NCBI GenBank assembly: GCA_012862575.1
Contig: BLSF01000041.1
Coordinates: forward strand, 1 to 64,000
DNA: 64,000 nt
Source: Parietichytrium sp. I65-24A
Taxonomy: Eukaryota; Sar; Bigyra; Thraustochytrida; Thraustochytriidae
Direction: 5' to 3'
Shown: piece by piece, positions 19,227-29,082 of the stretch
Layout of the letters: each line of letters begins with the position of its first letter
Position numbering within the stretch: the first letter of the stretch is position 1
The notes under the pieces: model-generated
What the model was told of the DNA's origin: nothing
Database searches by the model: none
The model's input: the letters and a program-made list of their open reading frames with translations, nothing else
Translations under genes and position numbers: made by a program

Positions 19227-20228
19227 TTAATAGTGCAACGTGCCCTTCACCAATAATTTTGGCGTTGCCTCTCCAAGATAGGTTGCACGCAAGTAATTTT
19301 CGACAGCTTGAGGTGGTAGAGCTTTGGCACCTTCTATGGCATCCATCTTGTCTAACAGAGCTACCAAGGTGCGTTTTGCTTCTGTGCGAATTCTTCTCTC
19401 CTCTTCCTGCTTGATCAAATCGTCTTCGAGGGATATCTCGAGTGTGCGGCTCGCTCCAAGCTTCTCCAAAAAGGTATCAGGAACTGCCTCAATCAATTCT
19501 GCTTTCCACAATGCGCAAACAAGGTCGCTGTCTACATCGCATAAACGCTTGTCCGCCGCCAAAAATGTGCCTCTAACTGCCTCCAGCTCTTCCTCCTCCG
19601 CAATGATGCTAGCAAGTTCCCTGGTAAGCAGGATAGCTTTCCTATTCAGCATCTCGCTTTCCGCTCCTTCGTCCCGAAATGCAGAAAAGTCAGCAGACAG
19701 GTCCTGGACGAGCTCGAATGCAGACCGCTTCAGCCTAAGCTTCTGCATCAAATACGCACCGAGGCTGGGCTGCTTCATCGCGATCAGTTCCTCGCCGGTG
19801 GTTCTCAGGCACTGCACCACGAGCTTAGCGAACGGCATGAGCGGGCCGTCCGTAGTTTTAAACACGCCCTCCATCACCTGCTCCTCCCGGTTCACATCCT
19901 TCAAGTCAAAATGCTGCGCCACGGCGAAAGCGTTCATCATCGACAGAAACTCCGCGTCCAGCGGAAGACCGCAGATGTGCATGTGCATCACCCCAAATGC
20001 CATAATCTCATCAAATGTGCGACCTGCGTCCACGCTGGCCTCTTGCAGCTCATACCGAAAACCACTTCCCATCGACAGCAGCGCCTTCACTCCGCACAAG
20101 TTCACCTCGCTCTCAACACTAGGAAATTTCAAGGGCAGCTTCTTACGCGCCAGTCTCTCTTGGCCCTCCGCGCTATCATGCCACGCCAGAGCTTCCGCGC
20201 AGATCTTCTCCATCGCCATTCGAGACAA
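19227..20228 (-). CDS. Conserved-looking protein of unknown function, 333 aa
   Basis: A single open frame of 333 residues beginning MSRMAMEKICAEALAWHDS; the second methionine (MAMEK) is an equally good start. It is mostly helical, with no signal peptide or membrane helix, and looks cytosolic. The block MGSGFRYELQEASVDAGRTF followed by DEIMAFGVMHMHICGLPLDA, and later GPLMPFAKLV...TGEELI...PSLGAYL, has the look of a conserved enzyme-like domain that I have seen in fungal and protist hypothetical proteins. I cannot name the family. The C-terminal third is rich in Glu/Lys and may be coiled. It converges with the subtilisin gene. Confidence 0.7.
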   Translation of the reverse strand: MSRMAMEKICAEALAWHDSAEGQERLARKKLPLKFPSVESEVNLCGVKALLSMGSGFRYELQEASVDAGRTFDEIMAFGVMHMHICGLPLDAEFLSMMNAFAVAQHFDLKDVNREEQVMEGVFKTTDGPLMPFAKLVVQCLRTTGEELIAMKQPSLGAYLMQKLRLKRSAFELVQDLSADFSAFRDEGAESEMLNRKAILLTRELASIIAEEEELEAVRGTFLAADKRLCDVDSDLVCALWKAELIEAVPDTFLEKLGASRTLEISLEDDLIKQEEERRIRTEAKRTLVALLDKMDAIEGAKALPPQAVENYLRATYLGEATPKLLVKGTLHY

Positions 20229-22302
20229 TTATGTACGCTCTGCGTATGTCTGCGTATGTTTATGTGTGTATGTTTGTGTGTATGTGTGTATGTTTGTGTG
20301 TGTATGTGTATGTGCTTATGCTGGTGGATGTTTGCTTTCTATCTTGTTCTATCTTTTGTTCTTTTCTGTTCGCTATAGTTGGTTTGATGGCTTGATGTGT
20401 GGGTGATGTTGGTTAGTGGCCTCGTGTCAATCGCTGCATAACTTTTATGGTGATGTATGGTGATGTGTAAAATGTGTAAGGGTGGGTTTGCTTAGTTTAT
20501 GGGTATGGATAGTGAGGCTTAAGGGACGATAACGAGGGGGCTTGTATGACTCGTTTTCGAAGTGAAGTTATTATGAAGTAGGTCACTTTGGCGGCGGCGT
20601 GACGTGAGACGTGCAGGATTTTCCGTGGTTAGGAGAAGTGGCTAGGAAGATGGAACCGAAGTGGACAGGTTGGGGAATGGCTTTTGTGTTGGCGTTCGTG
20701 GGACGCGTGTAAGCTCTTGACTTGGTTTCGTAAGCTGCTCGGTGCAGGGCAATTTAGTCAACTACTTGCTAGTTTTGGGAATTCAGATGATTGCAGAATA
20801 AAACAGCATCTGAAAATATGTGTTCATTGTGGAGTTTGGAAGAAGCGATGGAGAGAGAGTAAGAGCGGGCGAGAAAGGTGGGGCGTTGTTGCTCTACCAG
20901 GATACTCGAGAGTAAAGAAAAGAGACGGTTGACGGCCTTAAAGACTCGGACTTCCGACCAGCCCGGGCGAGCTATTTGGAAGAGTTTTTAAAACACTGGA
21001 TGGCCAGTAGGGATGCAAATTTAGTCAGGGACGTTAGATGCTCCAATCTCTGTTGAAGGAAGCAAACGATCTTCTTTCCCAATTTAAGCACGTTTGTCCC
21101 AAGTTCGTGTCTGTTCTCTCTCTCTCCATATAGTCCACAGCAATAGTCGCTGCTGCAGTTGGTTTTCACAAACTGCACCCGTTCACCCTGTGCGACACAA
21201 GCCAATAACGCAGATTCGCTTCGCGATGTTGAAATTAACTGCAAAGAAACGCGGCATGGCCATAATGTTCATTATCAGAAGTTTAGGCAAGCAAGCAAAT
21301 ACAGCTTGACGGTAAATACCTCTGCCTTTTGAGTCAATGTACCCACTCCGATTTACTTTGAGTAAAACTGACTCCGACCTGACTCGAAGCAGCTGGTGTG
21401 ACTATCCGGCGGTTCACACTCACTACTGTATCCGTCTGGGGAGAATTGGGTCTCGAGAGACAGTCAGTCACACTTTCCTCTCCACTTGCCCCTTGCTCTT
21501 TGTGAAAATGCACAGTGCAGTAGACAGAAGGTCCCCAAGTCGTTGGACCAACTTCTCCTGTCTCTTTTTAACAATGAACTTCTAGCCAGACCATGCAAAG
21601 TGTCATGCTCACCGTTACCCCAAGCCAGAAATATTTCTTTCGCAGCCGTAGAATGCCGAAGAAAGGTAGAAGGTAACTTGCCGTCCAAATCAAGTGTCTC
21701 TCGAGGCAATAGCGTCGGGGGCGGAATGTTTTGGCACCACGGGAGGAAATTTCTTGAATGTGGGCGAACTGCAGGAACTTGATGGACTTGCTCATCCACA
21801 TCATCCACAGCCAAGAAAGAGTCTCTGGCACTCCACCTTTTTCTGCGGACGCTTTTAGAACTTGTCAAGAATCGAGTGCAACTGACTCTGAGTGCCGGTA
21901 CTATTCGCGCTACGTTAATGCAATTTCTGACTATTTCTGACTATTTCTAAATTCGATAATTTCTGACTCGGACGCGGGTCACGGTTGGGCTGGCTTTTTG
22001 TTTTTTTGAACCGAACTGTTGATTTGCAAAACCCCGACTCGTGTTTCCGGGAGACTCGAGTGCCAGATCGGCCAACCTTCTTGCTCTTCGGTCTTCCCGC
22101 ACAAGGCTCTTCGAAGGGCAAAGTTGCTCGACTTTGGCAATCCAGCCCGTGTTGCAGACGAGCTCATGGCGAGGTGATGCAGACCCCAAACACAAACACA
22201 GGCAAAAGCTAAAGCTAAAGCTAACAAAGAAAGGAAGACAACAGCAACGACAATCGACTTTAAGTTGGCCGGAAAAAGAAAAAGCAAATTCCGAAAATCA
22301 AA
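20229..22302. other. Intergenic, no supported gene
   Basis: It starts with the TG-rich 5' flank of the minus-strand gene. Further right, 20500-22000 contains only short frames on both strands without recognisable motifs. 22000-22300 is probably promoter and leader of the small secreted protein; it includes a short AAGCTA tandem near 22205-22225. Confidence 0.45.
20240..20325. repeat. (TG)n/(TATG)n microsatellite
   Basis: Imperfect TGTGTATG repeats immediately upstream of the minus-strand gene start. Confidence 0.85.
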
Positions 22303-22608
22303 ATGCGTGTCTCAGCAATCTTGGCCATCGCATTCGGAGCACTCGCTGCCGCGCAGAGCGACGCTCGCATGCTCAAGAGCAAGGGGGGATCTTTGGCCTG
22401 CGCCGACGATGAGTGTGGCTGCCAGCCCACCAAGAAGAGCAATGCCACTGAGCGCGCAGCATACGCCGAGTGCCAGTGCGACTTGCTGTGGACTGCCACT
22501 TCGGAGGTTTTCAAGAGCGAACAAGTCTTGTGCGACTGGTGCGAGGAGAATACGAGCAACACCACCAAGGCATCTTCGCCGCTTGCGCAGTTCTGCTCGT
22601 GCTGCTAA
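22303..22608 (+). CDS. Small secreted cysteine-rich protein, 101 aa
   Basis: Begins MRVSAILAIAFGALAAAQS, a clear signal peptide. The mature part of about 80 residues contains ten cysteines (33, 38, 40, 57, 59, 77, 80, 98, 100, 101), arranged as CxxxxCxC, CxC, CxxC and a terminal CSCC. Two or three N-glycosylation sites are present (NAT, NTS, NTT). The Cys content suggests a disulfide-stabilised extracellular protein. No known toxin, hydrophobin or inhibitor pattern is recognised. The codon use looks like that of the subtilisin gene, with well-used C/G third positions, and the stop is followed by a possible poly(A) signal, so it is probably a real expressed gene. Confidence 0.7.
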   Translation: MRVSAILAIAFGALAAAQSDARMLKSKGGSLACADDECGCQPTKKSNATERAAYAECQCDLLWTATSEVFKSEQVLCDWCEENTSNTTKASSPLAQFCSCC

Positions 22609-22696
22609 TTTTGACCCTCTGGTTCTCGCCGCATTCTCCATCCATCTTGGAAGCCCAGCCCGAACCAAGTTTTCCCGTTCGAATAATTGAACTTGA

Positions 22697-22702
22697 AATA
22701 AA
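22697..22702 (+). terminator. Possible poly(A) signal of the small secreted protein
   Basis: AATAAA about 90 nt after the stop codon. Confidence 0.4.
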
Positions 22703-23679
22703 TCAGAATTGACGGGAAGCAACCTATGGCAGTTCAACACTCAAAACTCAAACGAAAACAGTTTCAATTAATCAAGAAACAGTTTCAATTTGAACCAACT
22801 AAATTCTTTGCAGTGGCCTCTTCCGAGGTCCGACTTCCCTCATTTCCGACCTTGGAGACAGTTCAAAGAGCGAAAGTGAACACAGTTTATTCCCCGCGGC
22901 TGAGGGAACAAAACCGAGCAATCTTTGTTCCCCGATTGCTTGGAGAACAAAAGTGAAGGAGCTTTGTTCTCCTAACCTGAGACATAGGAATACGGATAGT
23001 GCTGACTGTGTGCGTGCTAGTGTAATTGGTTTGGCTAGTCTAAACTGTGATAGTAAGATCCGTTGACTGTGAGTGAATCATTGAATTTTGTGCGAATACT
23101 TTGCAAATGTGAAAATGATTGGTTCATCCTGAGTTGTTGTTGACCAAAAGTCGCTGGATAATCGTTGCTTCTCAATCCATTTCATTTCATTTCAATTCAT
23201 TTCGTTGTTCTTTCGATTGCGTTTTCGAGGCAGGTTGCGAGGTCGCTGCTGGAAGTGAGCCTTCGAAAACAAAACAACATCCCATTCCAAGCCGTGAACA
23301 ACAAAACAAATTACACACAAAAACAAAACAGTCTAAACTACACCAAAACAATCCATATCAAAACAAAACAAAACAATCCACATCATCAAAACAAAACAAA
23401 ACAAACCACATCAATCCATAACAAACCACATCAAAACAACCCATAACAAACCACATCAAAAACAATCCAAAAACAACCCACATCAAAACAAACAAACAAA
23501 CAAACAAACCAATGCACCTACACCAACATACATAGCCAGACACTCCACAAAGACACTCGCACGCATCCGCCCAGCGGCTCTTCCACCACGCACCACGCAC
23601 TCCACGCAACACGCAACACTCTCTTCCCGTTGGCGACGCATGTGGAAGTACTGAGCATCGCGAGCATCGAGCACAGAAG
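22703..23679. other. Intergenic, leader of MORN3 gene
   Basis: Contains one TGACTGTGA (23064-23072) in the same direction as the gene starting at 23680, then a C/A-rich low-complexity stretch and a leader. No gene is seen. Confidence 0.5.
23265..23520. repeat. CAAAA/CCACATCAAAACAA low-complexity tract
   Basis: Many imperfect AAAACAAAACA, CCACATCA and (CAAA)n units, nearly free of G on the plus strand. It probably forms part of an unstructured 5' UTR or promoter. Confidence 0.85.
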
Positions 23680-24783
23680 ATGGAGAGCAAAGAGGAGAGC
23701 AAGTGCGACGGCGGGTTCACGCCATTGTGGAAGAGGAACGAGGAGAAGTCTCTAAAGTCCGGGCCGAGACACACGGTGTACTGGATCAAGCGGAACCCCA
23801 AGCACGTGCAGTTCGAGAGGGACGGCGCCTTGGTGGCGGCCTCAGAGCCGAGCAAGTTTGTGACGTCCAGCAGCTATGCGGGAGGATGGCTGCACAACGA
23901 GAAGCACGGGTTTGGCACGCAAGTTTACTCGAATGGCAAGAAGTACGAGGGCGATCACAGGCACGGCAAACGCGATGGCACCGGCACTCTGTGGCGCCGC
24001 GTGGGGAACAAGCTCATCAAGGAGTACACCGGCGAGTGGAAGAACAACAAGCGCCACGGCGTGGGCGTCTTTTACGACGAGTCAGGAGACAAGTACGAGG
24101 GCAGCTGGTGCGAGGGCAAGAAGGCCGGCAAGGGAAAGCTCTTTTACGCGAACGGGGACGTATACGAAGGGGAGTTTGTTGCAGACAGGAGGATGGGACT
24201 TGGCATCATGTCTCTGGCGAACGGGGACCGTTTCGAGGGCCATTGGCGGCACGACAAGAAGGAAGGCCCAGGAAGGTACTTTTACATGACCACGCGCAAA
24301 ATGCTGCAGGCTGAGTGGGTTGATGGGTCGCCACAGTGCGGAGTTTTTTCCAATTGGCCAGACGACGCAGACGGCTCAGCTGCTGAAAATCAGGGCTTTT
24401 CTCTCCCTCGTCTCGGGCTAGAATTCCCCGACAATGTCCTAAGCAACGCCTTCGATGAGGCAAAGAGGAATCGTGAGGCGTCTTTGCAACATGACGCCGA
24501 GATGGACCCTGAAGCAAAGGTGAACGGACCATTGGAGGCATTCAGCACTGAAGAGCTCGAAGATATCTCCGCTGCGTTCCGGTCGGTCTCTCGGGACGAA
24601 CCTTTCATTCTCGGCTCCGACCTCGCTTCGGTTCTGCACGAGCTAGGACTCTTCCCGGAACCGGAAGACCTCGAACAGCTTCTCAAAGAGTTGGACGCCA
24701 CATTAGATTCACACATTGCCGAAGCGTCTTTCATAGCTCTTCTCGCTGCCCTTCGAGCACCTGACGAAACCCTGACGGAATGA
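23680..24783 (+). CDS. MORN3: MORN repeat-containing protein 3-like, with C-terminal extension
   Basis: 367 residues. The N-terminal half matches the plan of animal MORN3: a 'PLWKRNEEKSLKSGPRHTVY' opening (MORN3: LWKGWDRKAQRNGLRSQVY), then six to seven MORN repeats at about 66-210, such as YEGDHRHGKRDGTGTLW, YTGEWKNNKRHGVGVFY, YEGSWCEGKKAGKGKLFYAN and FEGHWRHDKKEGPGRYFY. A short stretch ending in a LEFPDNVLSNAF block matches the end of MORN3 (ILDPDGVLAEAL). About 85 further residues follow: FSTEELEDISAAFRSVSRDE...EPEDLEQLLKELD resembles a degenerate EF-hand pair lacking good Ca ligands. MORN3 is a cilium/flagellum-linked protein in animals, so a role in the zoospore flagellum is likely by inference. 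Confidence 0.85.
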   Translation: MESKEESKCDGGFTPLWKRNEEKSLKSGPRHTVYWIKRNPKHVQFERDGALVAASEPSKFVTSSSYAGGWLHNEKHGFGTQVYSNGKKYEGDHRHGKRDGTGTLWRRVGNKLIKEYTGEWKNNKRHGVGVFYDESGDKYEGSWCEGKKAGKGKLFYANGDVYEGEFVADRRMGLGIMSLANGDRFEGHWRHDKKEGPGRYFYMTTRKMLQAEWVDGSPQCGVFSNWPDDADGSAAENQGFSLPRLGLEFPDNVLSNAFDEAKRNREASLQHDAEMDPEAKVNGPLEAFSTEELEDISAAFRSVSRDEPFILGSDLASVLHELGLFPEPEDLEQLLKELDATLDSHIAEASFIALLAALRAPDETLTE

Positions 24784-25646
24784 TTGAAAGCCACACTTTA
24801 ATGTAACCTTCTGGACCTGTTTTCCATTTCATTCTTCCGCCAAGCTTGCTCGAGACCAGCAAGAGCCCGGAAGCCGTGTGCCCATTCGGTTCGAAATGAG
24901 CTCATCAACATAGCGCAAAGCGAATCGTTTCTCTTGATCAATTTTTTCAATCAACACAAACAATGTATTCTTATTCTGTTACCTTTGTTCGAAACTTTAT
25001 CACTCTGCGAAACCAGCGGTCGAATTTAACAAAGACTTTTCCCGACACGTCGCAAGCAATTCGTGAATGTACATCAATCTCCATCTCTTTCACGCTGCTC
25101 TTACTTTTTTCCAAAGAGAAAATACACTCATTACTCCTCGGAGGAATCTCCTACGTCACATCTCTACTAATAGTATATAACAAAAATAATAGCATTATTC
25201 TGTCATGAGATCCGTTTCTGGTAGTGTGTGCAATTTGTCAATCTCAATCGATCATCAAACGATGGATCAATCAATCAATCAAAAGTTACTTGCAAGTACG
25301 ATACGGAGCTGATCGACGGATGTGTGTCAGATACTCTAAGAAAAGCTTTGAATGCGGCACAGCTGCCTTTTGCTGCGCAGAACAATCGATCTGGAGTCTA
25401 TTCTGCAGTGCCCGGTCCCTGGAAAGGTCAAGTTGAGTGAAACGGAGCGAGTCGTGAACAAGAGCATGTGAATAGAATCGCAACCATCCCTCTTCTGATG
25501 CAAGATTTGAGTTGTTTATGTTATAGCTGGTCATTTCGTCTTGGCGGGTTCATTTGTGGCTCGGTGTGGCTAGCAGAAAACCTCGCCTCCAGAGCTACAC
25601 TAGAGTCGTGGCTGCGGCATTCGATATATCTGTAGAGATTCCGCGC
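24784..25646. other. Intergenic between two plus-strand genes
   Basis: AT-rich until about 25200, then short ATCAATCA repeats near 25265. No supported gene. The last ~100 bases are GC-richer and probably the leader of the next gene. Confidence 0.5.
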
Positions 25647-25647
25647 C

Positions 25648-28600
25648 GTGCATCCCACACTTTTCAGCACGCAGCGTGGGACGCGCGGAGCAGTGCCGAG
25701 CCCCCGCCCCGCACCCCTGGAAGGGAGACATCGTTCCGGCAAGACCATGAGCGAGGGCAAGTTTTCCAGCATGAAGGTCAGGTCGCCGCCGAAAAAGATC
25801 TCGCGGCAGCTGACCGCCGATCTGTACGCCACGCCAGATGCGCGCAAGAAGCTCTTTGCTCAGAGGTCGAGGCTGAATCTGAATATTGCGCTGCAAGGCG
25901 TTGATATGAACCCCGGGTCGCTGGTAAACACTCTGCGGACCTTCGAAAGGTCGTACCAAAAGTATGAGGCTAGCAAGAACAAGGTGGAGCAAGAGGACGC
26001 GGCGATGATAATTCAGAGAAACGTCAGGAGAATGTCCGTCGCGAAGGGGCTCGCGTGGAGATGTACTACGTTCAAAAAGTCCAGGAGAGCCCAGGCAAGG
26101 AGCGCGATGAGAGGTTTCACCTTTTCAGAAGCAAGGTATCGCTGTGACGCCTATCGATTGCTGATCCGGATGATCGGGGCTGATTTGACTTTTCAGGATA
26201 TACTTTGCGAGGTACTCTCAATTGAGACGGTGCAAAGAATGCATGACGACCTTTTCTCCGGCTCGCCCAGCCTGCGCAATCTTGCAGCGCAATTCTTCCT
26301 AGATCTATGTCACAACCACAAAGGTAACCAGCGCCTTCTCTTTCAAACCAACGGAATCACCATAGGGAGGGTGAGGCTGCTCGGAGTATCCGTACTCTTT
26401 GAGAAGCAGTACCAGGAATGGTGCCGGGAGCATGGCATCGCGACGTCGTACGAGGGAACCGTGACTTTCTTGGAAGGGCTTGTTAAAACTTCATTCGAGT
26501 ATTACAAGAATACATCTTCGTTTGCGGCTCGAAAACGTCACATTAGGAACTCTGTCTTTTGCTATCCGTGGGTAAGCATGTACAGCGAGCTCGACCCGCA
26601 AAAATTTCTGATTGGTGTCATTCTGGAGCCAGAGCCCCCCCGCCCCTTCCAGCTCACCGAGCAGAACGACGTGAAGGAGCTGTTTGACCTCTTCCAAGAC
26701 GCAGCCAAGGCTCATGGCGACCCAGAGAACCTCCTCGACGCACTGATCCCTTCGGTGCCCCTTTATGCGCTTTTAATGGTAGTGAGAGAACGGGTCTCTA
26801 CAAATTCGTTGTCGCCGCTGCTTGCGCAGTTTTTTGGGTCGGAGGAAAACATGACAGAACTTGCCAAACTAGGGAAGATTGAAGATTGGCATGGCGAGAT
26901 GCATGAGCCCGGAGAAATCCACGTCTCAGACCGTGCGCTCCATAACGCTGCCAGCGAGGCTTCAACGGTTCTGTGGACGCCAATTGCTTCTCGATTCGCG
27001 CGATTTGCGCTGTACAAGAGAGTATCCAGCGACCTGGGAACTGAGTTTGTAAACTCCTTAAGAAGAGCGACGGGGACGGATCCTGTGCCAACATATAAAC
27101 CGGCAGATTGGCACCAAGAGCATACGGGAGCATACCAAGAGGCTCGGTACGTTCTCAGAGTTGGTGTGGTGCATGTCGCCAAAAATCTTCCGTATTTCCA
27201 AGAGCATGCTGAGCGGTTGCCGAAGTTTTTGTGGGAGGTGCTTGGGCCCCTGCGCCAGGAGAATCCGGATTTCGCAAGGCAAATATCAGGTTACGCGAGC
27301 AGGAAAGGTAATGGTTTAGATGGAATCAGAATGCGAGTGAGCAGCACCACAATAGACTCCGATCCCTGCAACGGTCCCAGGGAGCGCTTCGGAGCGGGCG
27401 AGTGTTCCTGGGACTGGATCTCTTGGGACGAAGTCTTACTTGTTTGCAGAATAACCTTGCTAAGCGACCACGCCTCGTGTCTTGGTGAAGAGGCAGTTCA
27501 GCGGAAGCTGGTTGTGTTCCGGCCAACGAAGGACGCGCTGAGCGGGGAATGGGGCCCAACAAAGATTGGCAACACTGCACGAAGGGCGCGAATCTTACAG
27601 CAGCAGCTACGTGATCTCCACACGAAGGGCAAACTTAACACTAAGGACGAGCTCCGGCGCAGCTGCTTCGAACAAGAGCTGGTTCAACTCAGCCAAGCTC
27701 TCGGAAACGTAAGCCCAATTCTTAGTCCAGCACACTTGGGATTTCCAAAACACAAGTCAATCTGCAATGACGAAATCCGACGAACGGAGAGCCAATGGAC
27801 AGAAGACAGTGAAACGTCAAGGTTGACAAGAAGGTCAACAAAGGGGAAATCATCAAAGCGCTTCCCTGCGGAGAGTGTCCAGCTCGAAGAAAAGGGTGGC
27901 GAAGGGAGTAGCCTTAAAGGGGGCAGTTCGTACAGGAGTCGACGGCCAAATCCCAATGTCATGGATGAGGCTAAGATTCGTCAATTTTGGAAGGATTCTC
28001 AAGCAAAGGCGGCAGCAAGAGCCAAACGAAGAGAACAGATACTGGATGAAAAGAGAAAAGAGGAGGATGTGAACGCTGATTTCCAAGCAAAAATGCATCT
28101 CCGATGGGCCAAGGAAGAGGTGCAGCGATCGAAGGCCAAACAGATCCGCAGCCAAAAACAATGCGAATTGCATCATCGAGAGTTTCGGGACCGCCTTGAG
28201 AAGGACAGACTTCGAGCGGAGGCAGAAAATCTCGAACTAGAGGTTGCTCGAAAGCTTGGTCCACGGCCTCATTCAAACCATGAGGAGGCAAGACTTGGTC
28301 CAAGTGAGGTGAGAAAAAGGGCGGAGGAATTTGATTCTCTCTTGCGTTTACGGAACCAGCTCATTTTCAACCCACCGCAGGGTACAGCGGCGGGCAACCC
28401 GGGTCATAAATCACCTAGCCAAGAGAGCCAGCTCAGTGCGCAAGTCAAAGCAGCTGCACCGATGTGGGCATTGTGCAAAGAGTCTCGTTCTGGTAAATCG
28501 CGGAGGCGGATGGAGATTGAAGGGCCTTCGCATGCGCCTGATTCTCTCATGGCGCAAGTTCAAAAAGCCAAACTTCGCGAGTCGCGGTACACGACGGTGG

Positions 28601-29082
28601 GGGGTTACCTGCTGAAGACCGACGATGTGAAGGACATTCTCGACAGGCAGTACACCGTGGACGAAATCAAGGAGGCATGCCACAGGTTTGGAAATACTAA
28701 TATGCCAGACCGCACCGCTACGATTGTCGCCCAGCAGCTCTTCGTCAAGCAGATGGTCGAGCAGAGCCTCGGAATGAGTCTCCACAGACTCGACGACGGG
28801 ATGTATGACATTCTTGCTGACCTGCAGCCAAACGTGCCACAGCGACCGCTCTTCCACGCCAACACTGCTGGTGTCTTTGACGATCTCTATATGGACGACG
28901 AGGACAGCGTCGAAGACGACGGGGACGATGGGGAGATTTATGATTCCTTCCACGACCGAAAATACCTAAGCACAGCTTCGCGAGACTCTCAAGCTCTCAT
29001 ATCTCCCCGAAGGCCGTCCGCGCAATCTTCATTTCGCTCAAACAGCAGACCGGCAAGCAGTCGCCGCTTCAACTTGGATTGA
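25648..29082 (+). CDS. Large IQ-motif protein, 1144 aa, otherwise unidentified
   Basis: One uninterrupted frame. The first methionine at 25648 gives 1144 residues; Met34 at 25747 (MSEGKFSSMKVRSPPKK) is an alternative start and reads more like a native N-terminus. A calmodulin-binding IQ motif is visible at ~118-137 (AAMIIQRNVRRMSVAKG). The long middle (about 140-650) is helical and globular-looking, with the blocks SLRNLAAQFFLDLCHNHKGN and CSWDWISWDEVLLVCRITLL; I do not recognise it. Residues ~790-900 are highly charged and probably coiled coil (AAARAKRREQILDEKRKEED). A conserved-looking block follows (YTTVGGYLLKTDDVKDILDRQ, ~975-1060), then an acidic stretch (DDEDSVEDDGDDGE) and a basic tail. 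No signal or membrane segment. Possibly cytoskeletal or flagellar, by inference. Confidence 0.8.
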   Translation: MHPTLFSTQRGTRGAVPSPRPAPLEGRHRSGKTMSEGKFSSMKVRSPPKKISRQLTADLYATPDARKKLFAQRSRLNLNIALQGVDMNPGSLVNTLRTFERSYQKYEASKNKVEQEDAAMIIQRNVRRMSVAKGLAWRCTTFKKSRRAQARSAMRGFTFSEARYRCDAYRLLIRMIGADLTFQDILCEVLSIETVQRMHDDLFSGSPSLRNLAAQFFLDLCHNHKGNQRLLFQTNGITIGRVRLLGVSVLFEKQYQEWCREHGIATSYEGTVTFLEGLVKTSFEYYKNTSSFAARKRHIRNSVFCYPWVSMYSELDPQKFLIGVILEPEPPRPFQLTEQNDVKELFDLFQDAAKAHGDPENLLDALIPSVPLYALLMVVRERVSTNSLSPLLAQFFGSEENMTELAKLGKIEDWHGEMHEPGEIHVSDRALHNAASEASTVLWTPIASRFARFALYKRVSSDLGTEFVNSLRRATGTDPVPTYKPADWHQEHTGAYQEARYVLRVGVVHVAKNLPYFQEHAERLPKFLWEVLGPLRQENPDFARQISGYASRKGNGLDGIRMRVSSTTIDSDPCNGPRERFGAGECSWDWISWDEVLLVCRITLLSDHASCLGEEAVQRKLVVFRPTKDALSGEWGPTKIGNTARRARILQQQLRDLHTKGKLNTKDELRRSCFEQELVQLSQALGNVSPILSPAHLGFPKHKSICNDEIRRTESQWTEDSETSRLTRRSTKGKSSKRFPAESVQLEEKGGEGSSLKGGSSYRSRRPNPNVMDEAKIRQFWKDSQAKAAARAKRREQILDEKRKEEDVNADFQAKMHLRWAKEEVQRSKAKQIRSQKQCELHHREFRDRLEKDRLRAEAENLELEVARKLGPRPHSNHEEARLGPSEVRKRAEEFDSLLRLRNQLIFNPPQGTAAGNPGHKSPSQESQLSAQVKAAAPMWALCKESRSGKSRRRMEIEGPSHAPDSLMAQVQKAKLRESRYTTVGGYLLKTDDVKDILDRQYTVDEIKEACHRFGNTNMPDRTATIVAQQLFVKQMVEQSLGMSLHRLDDGMYDILADLQPNVPQRPLFHANTAGVFDDLYMDDEDSVEDDGDDGEIYDSFHDRKYLSTASRDSQALISPRRPSAQSSFRSNSRPASSRRFNLD

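Noticed and set aside
21464-21868. Overlapping frames of 87-134 codons on both strands
   Set aside because: None has motif content. Overlap of several comparable frames argues against any of them.
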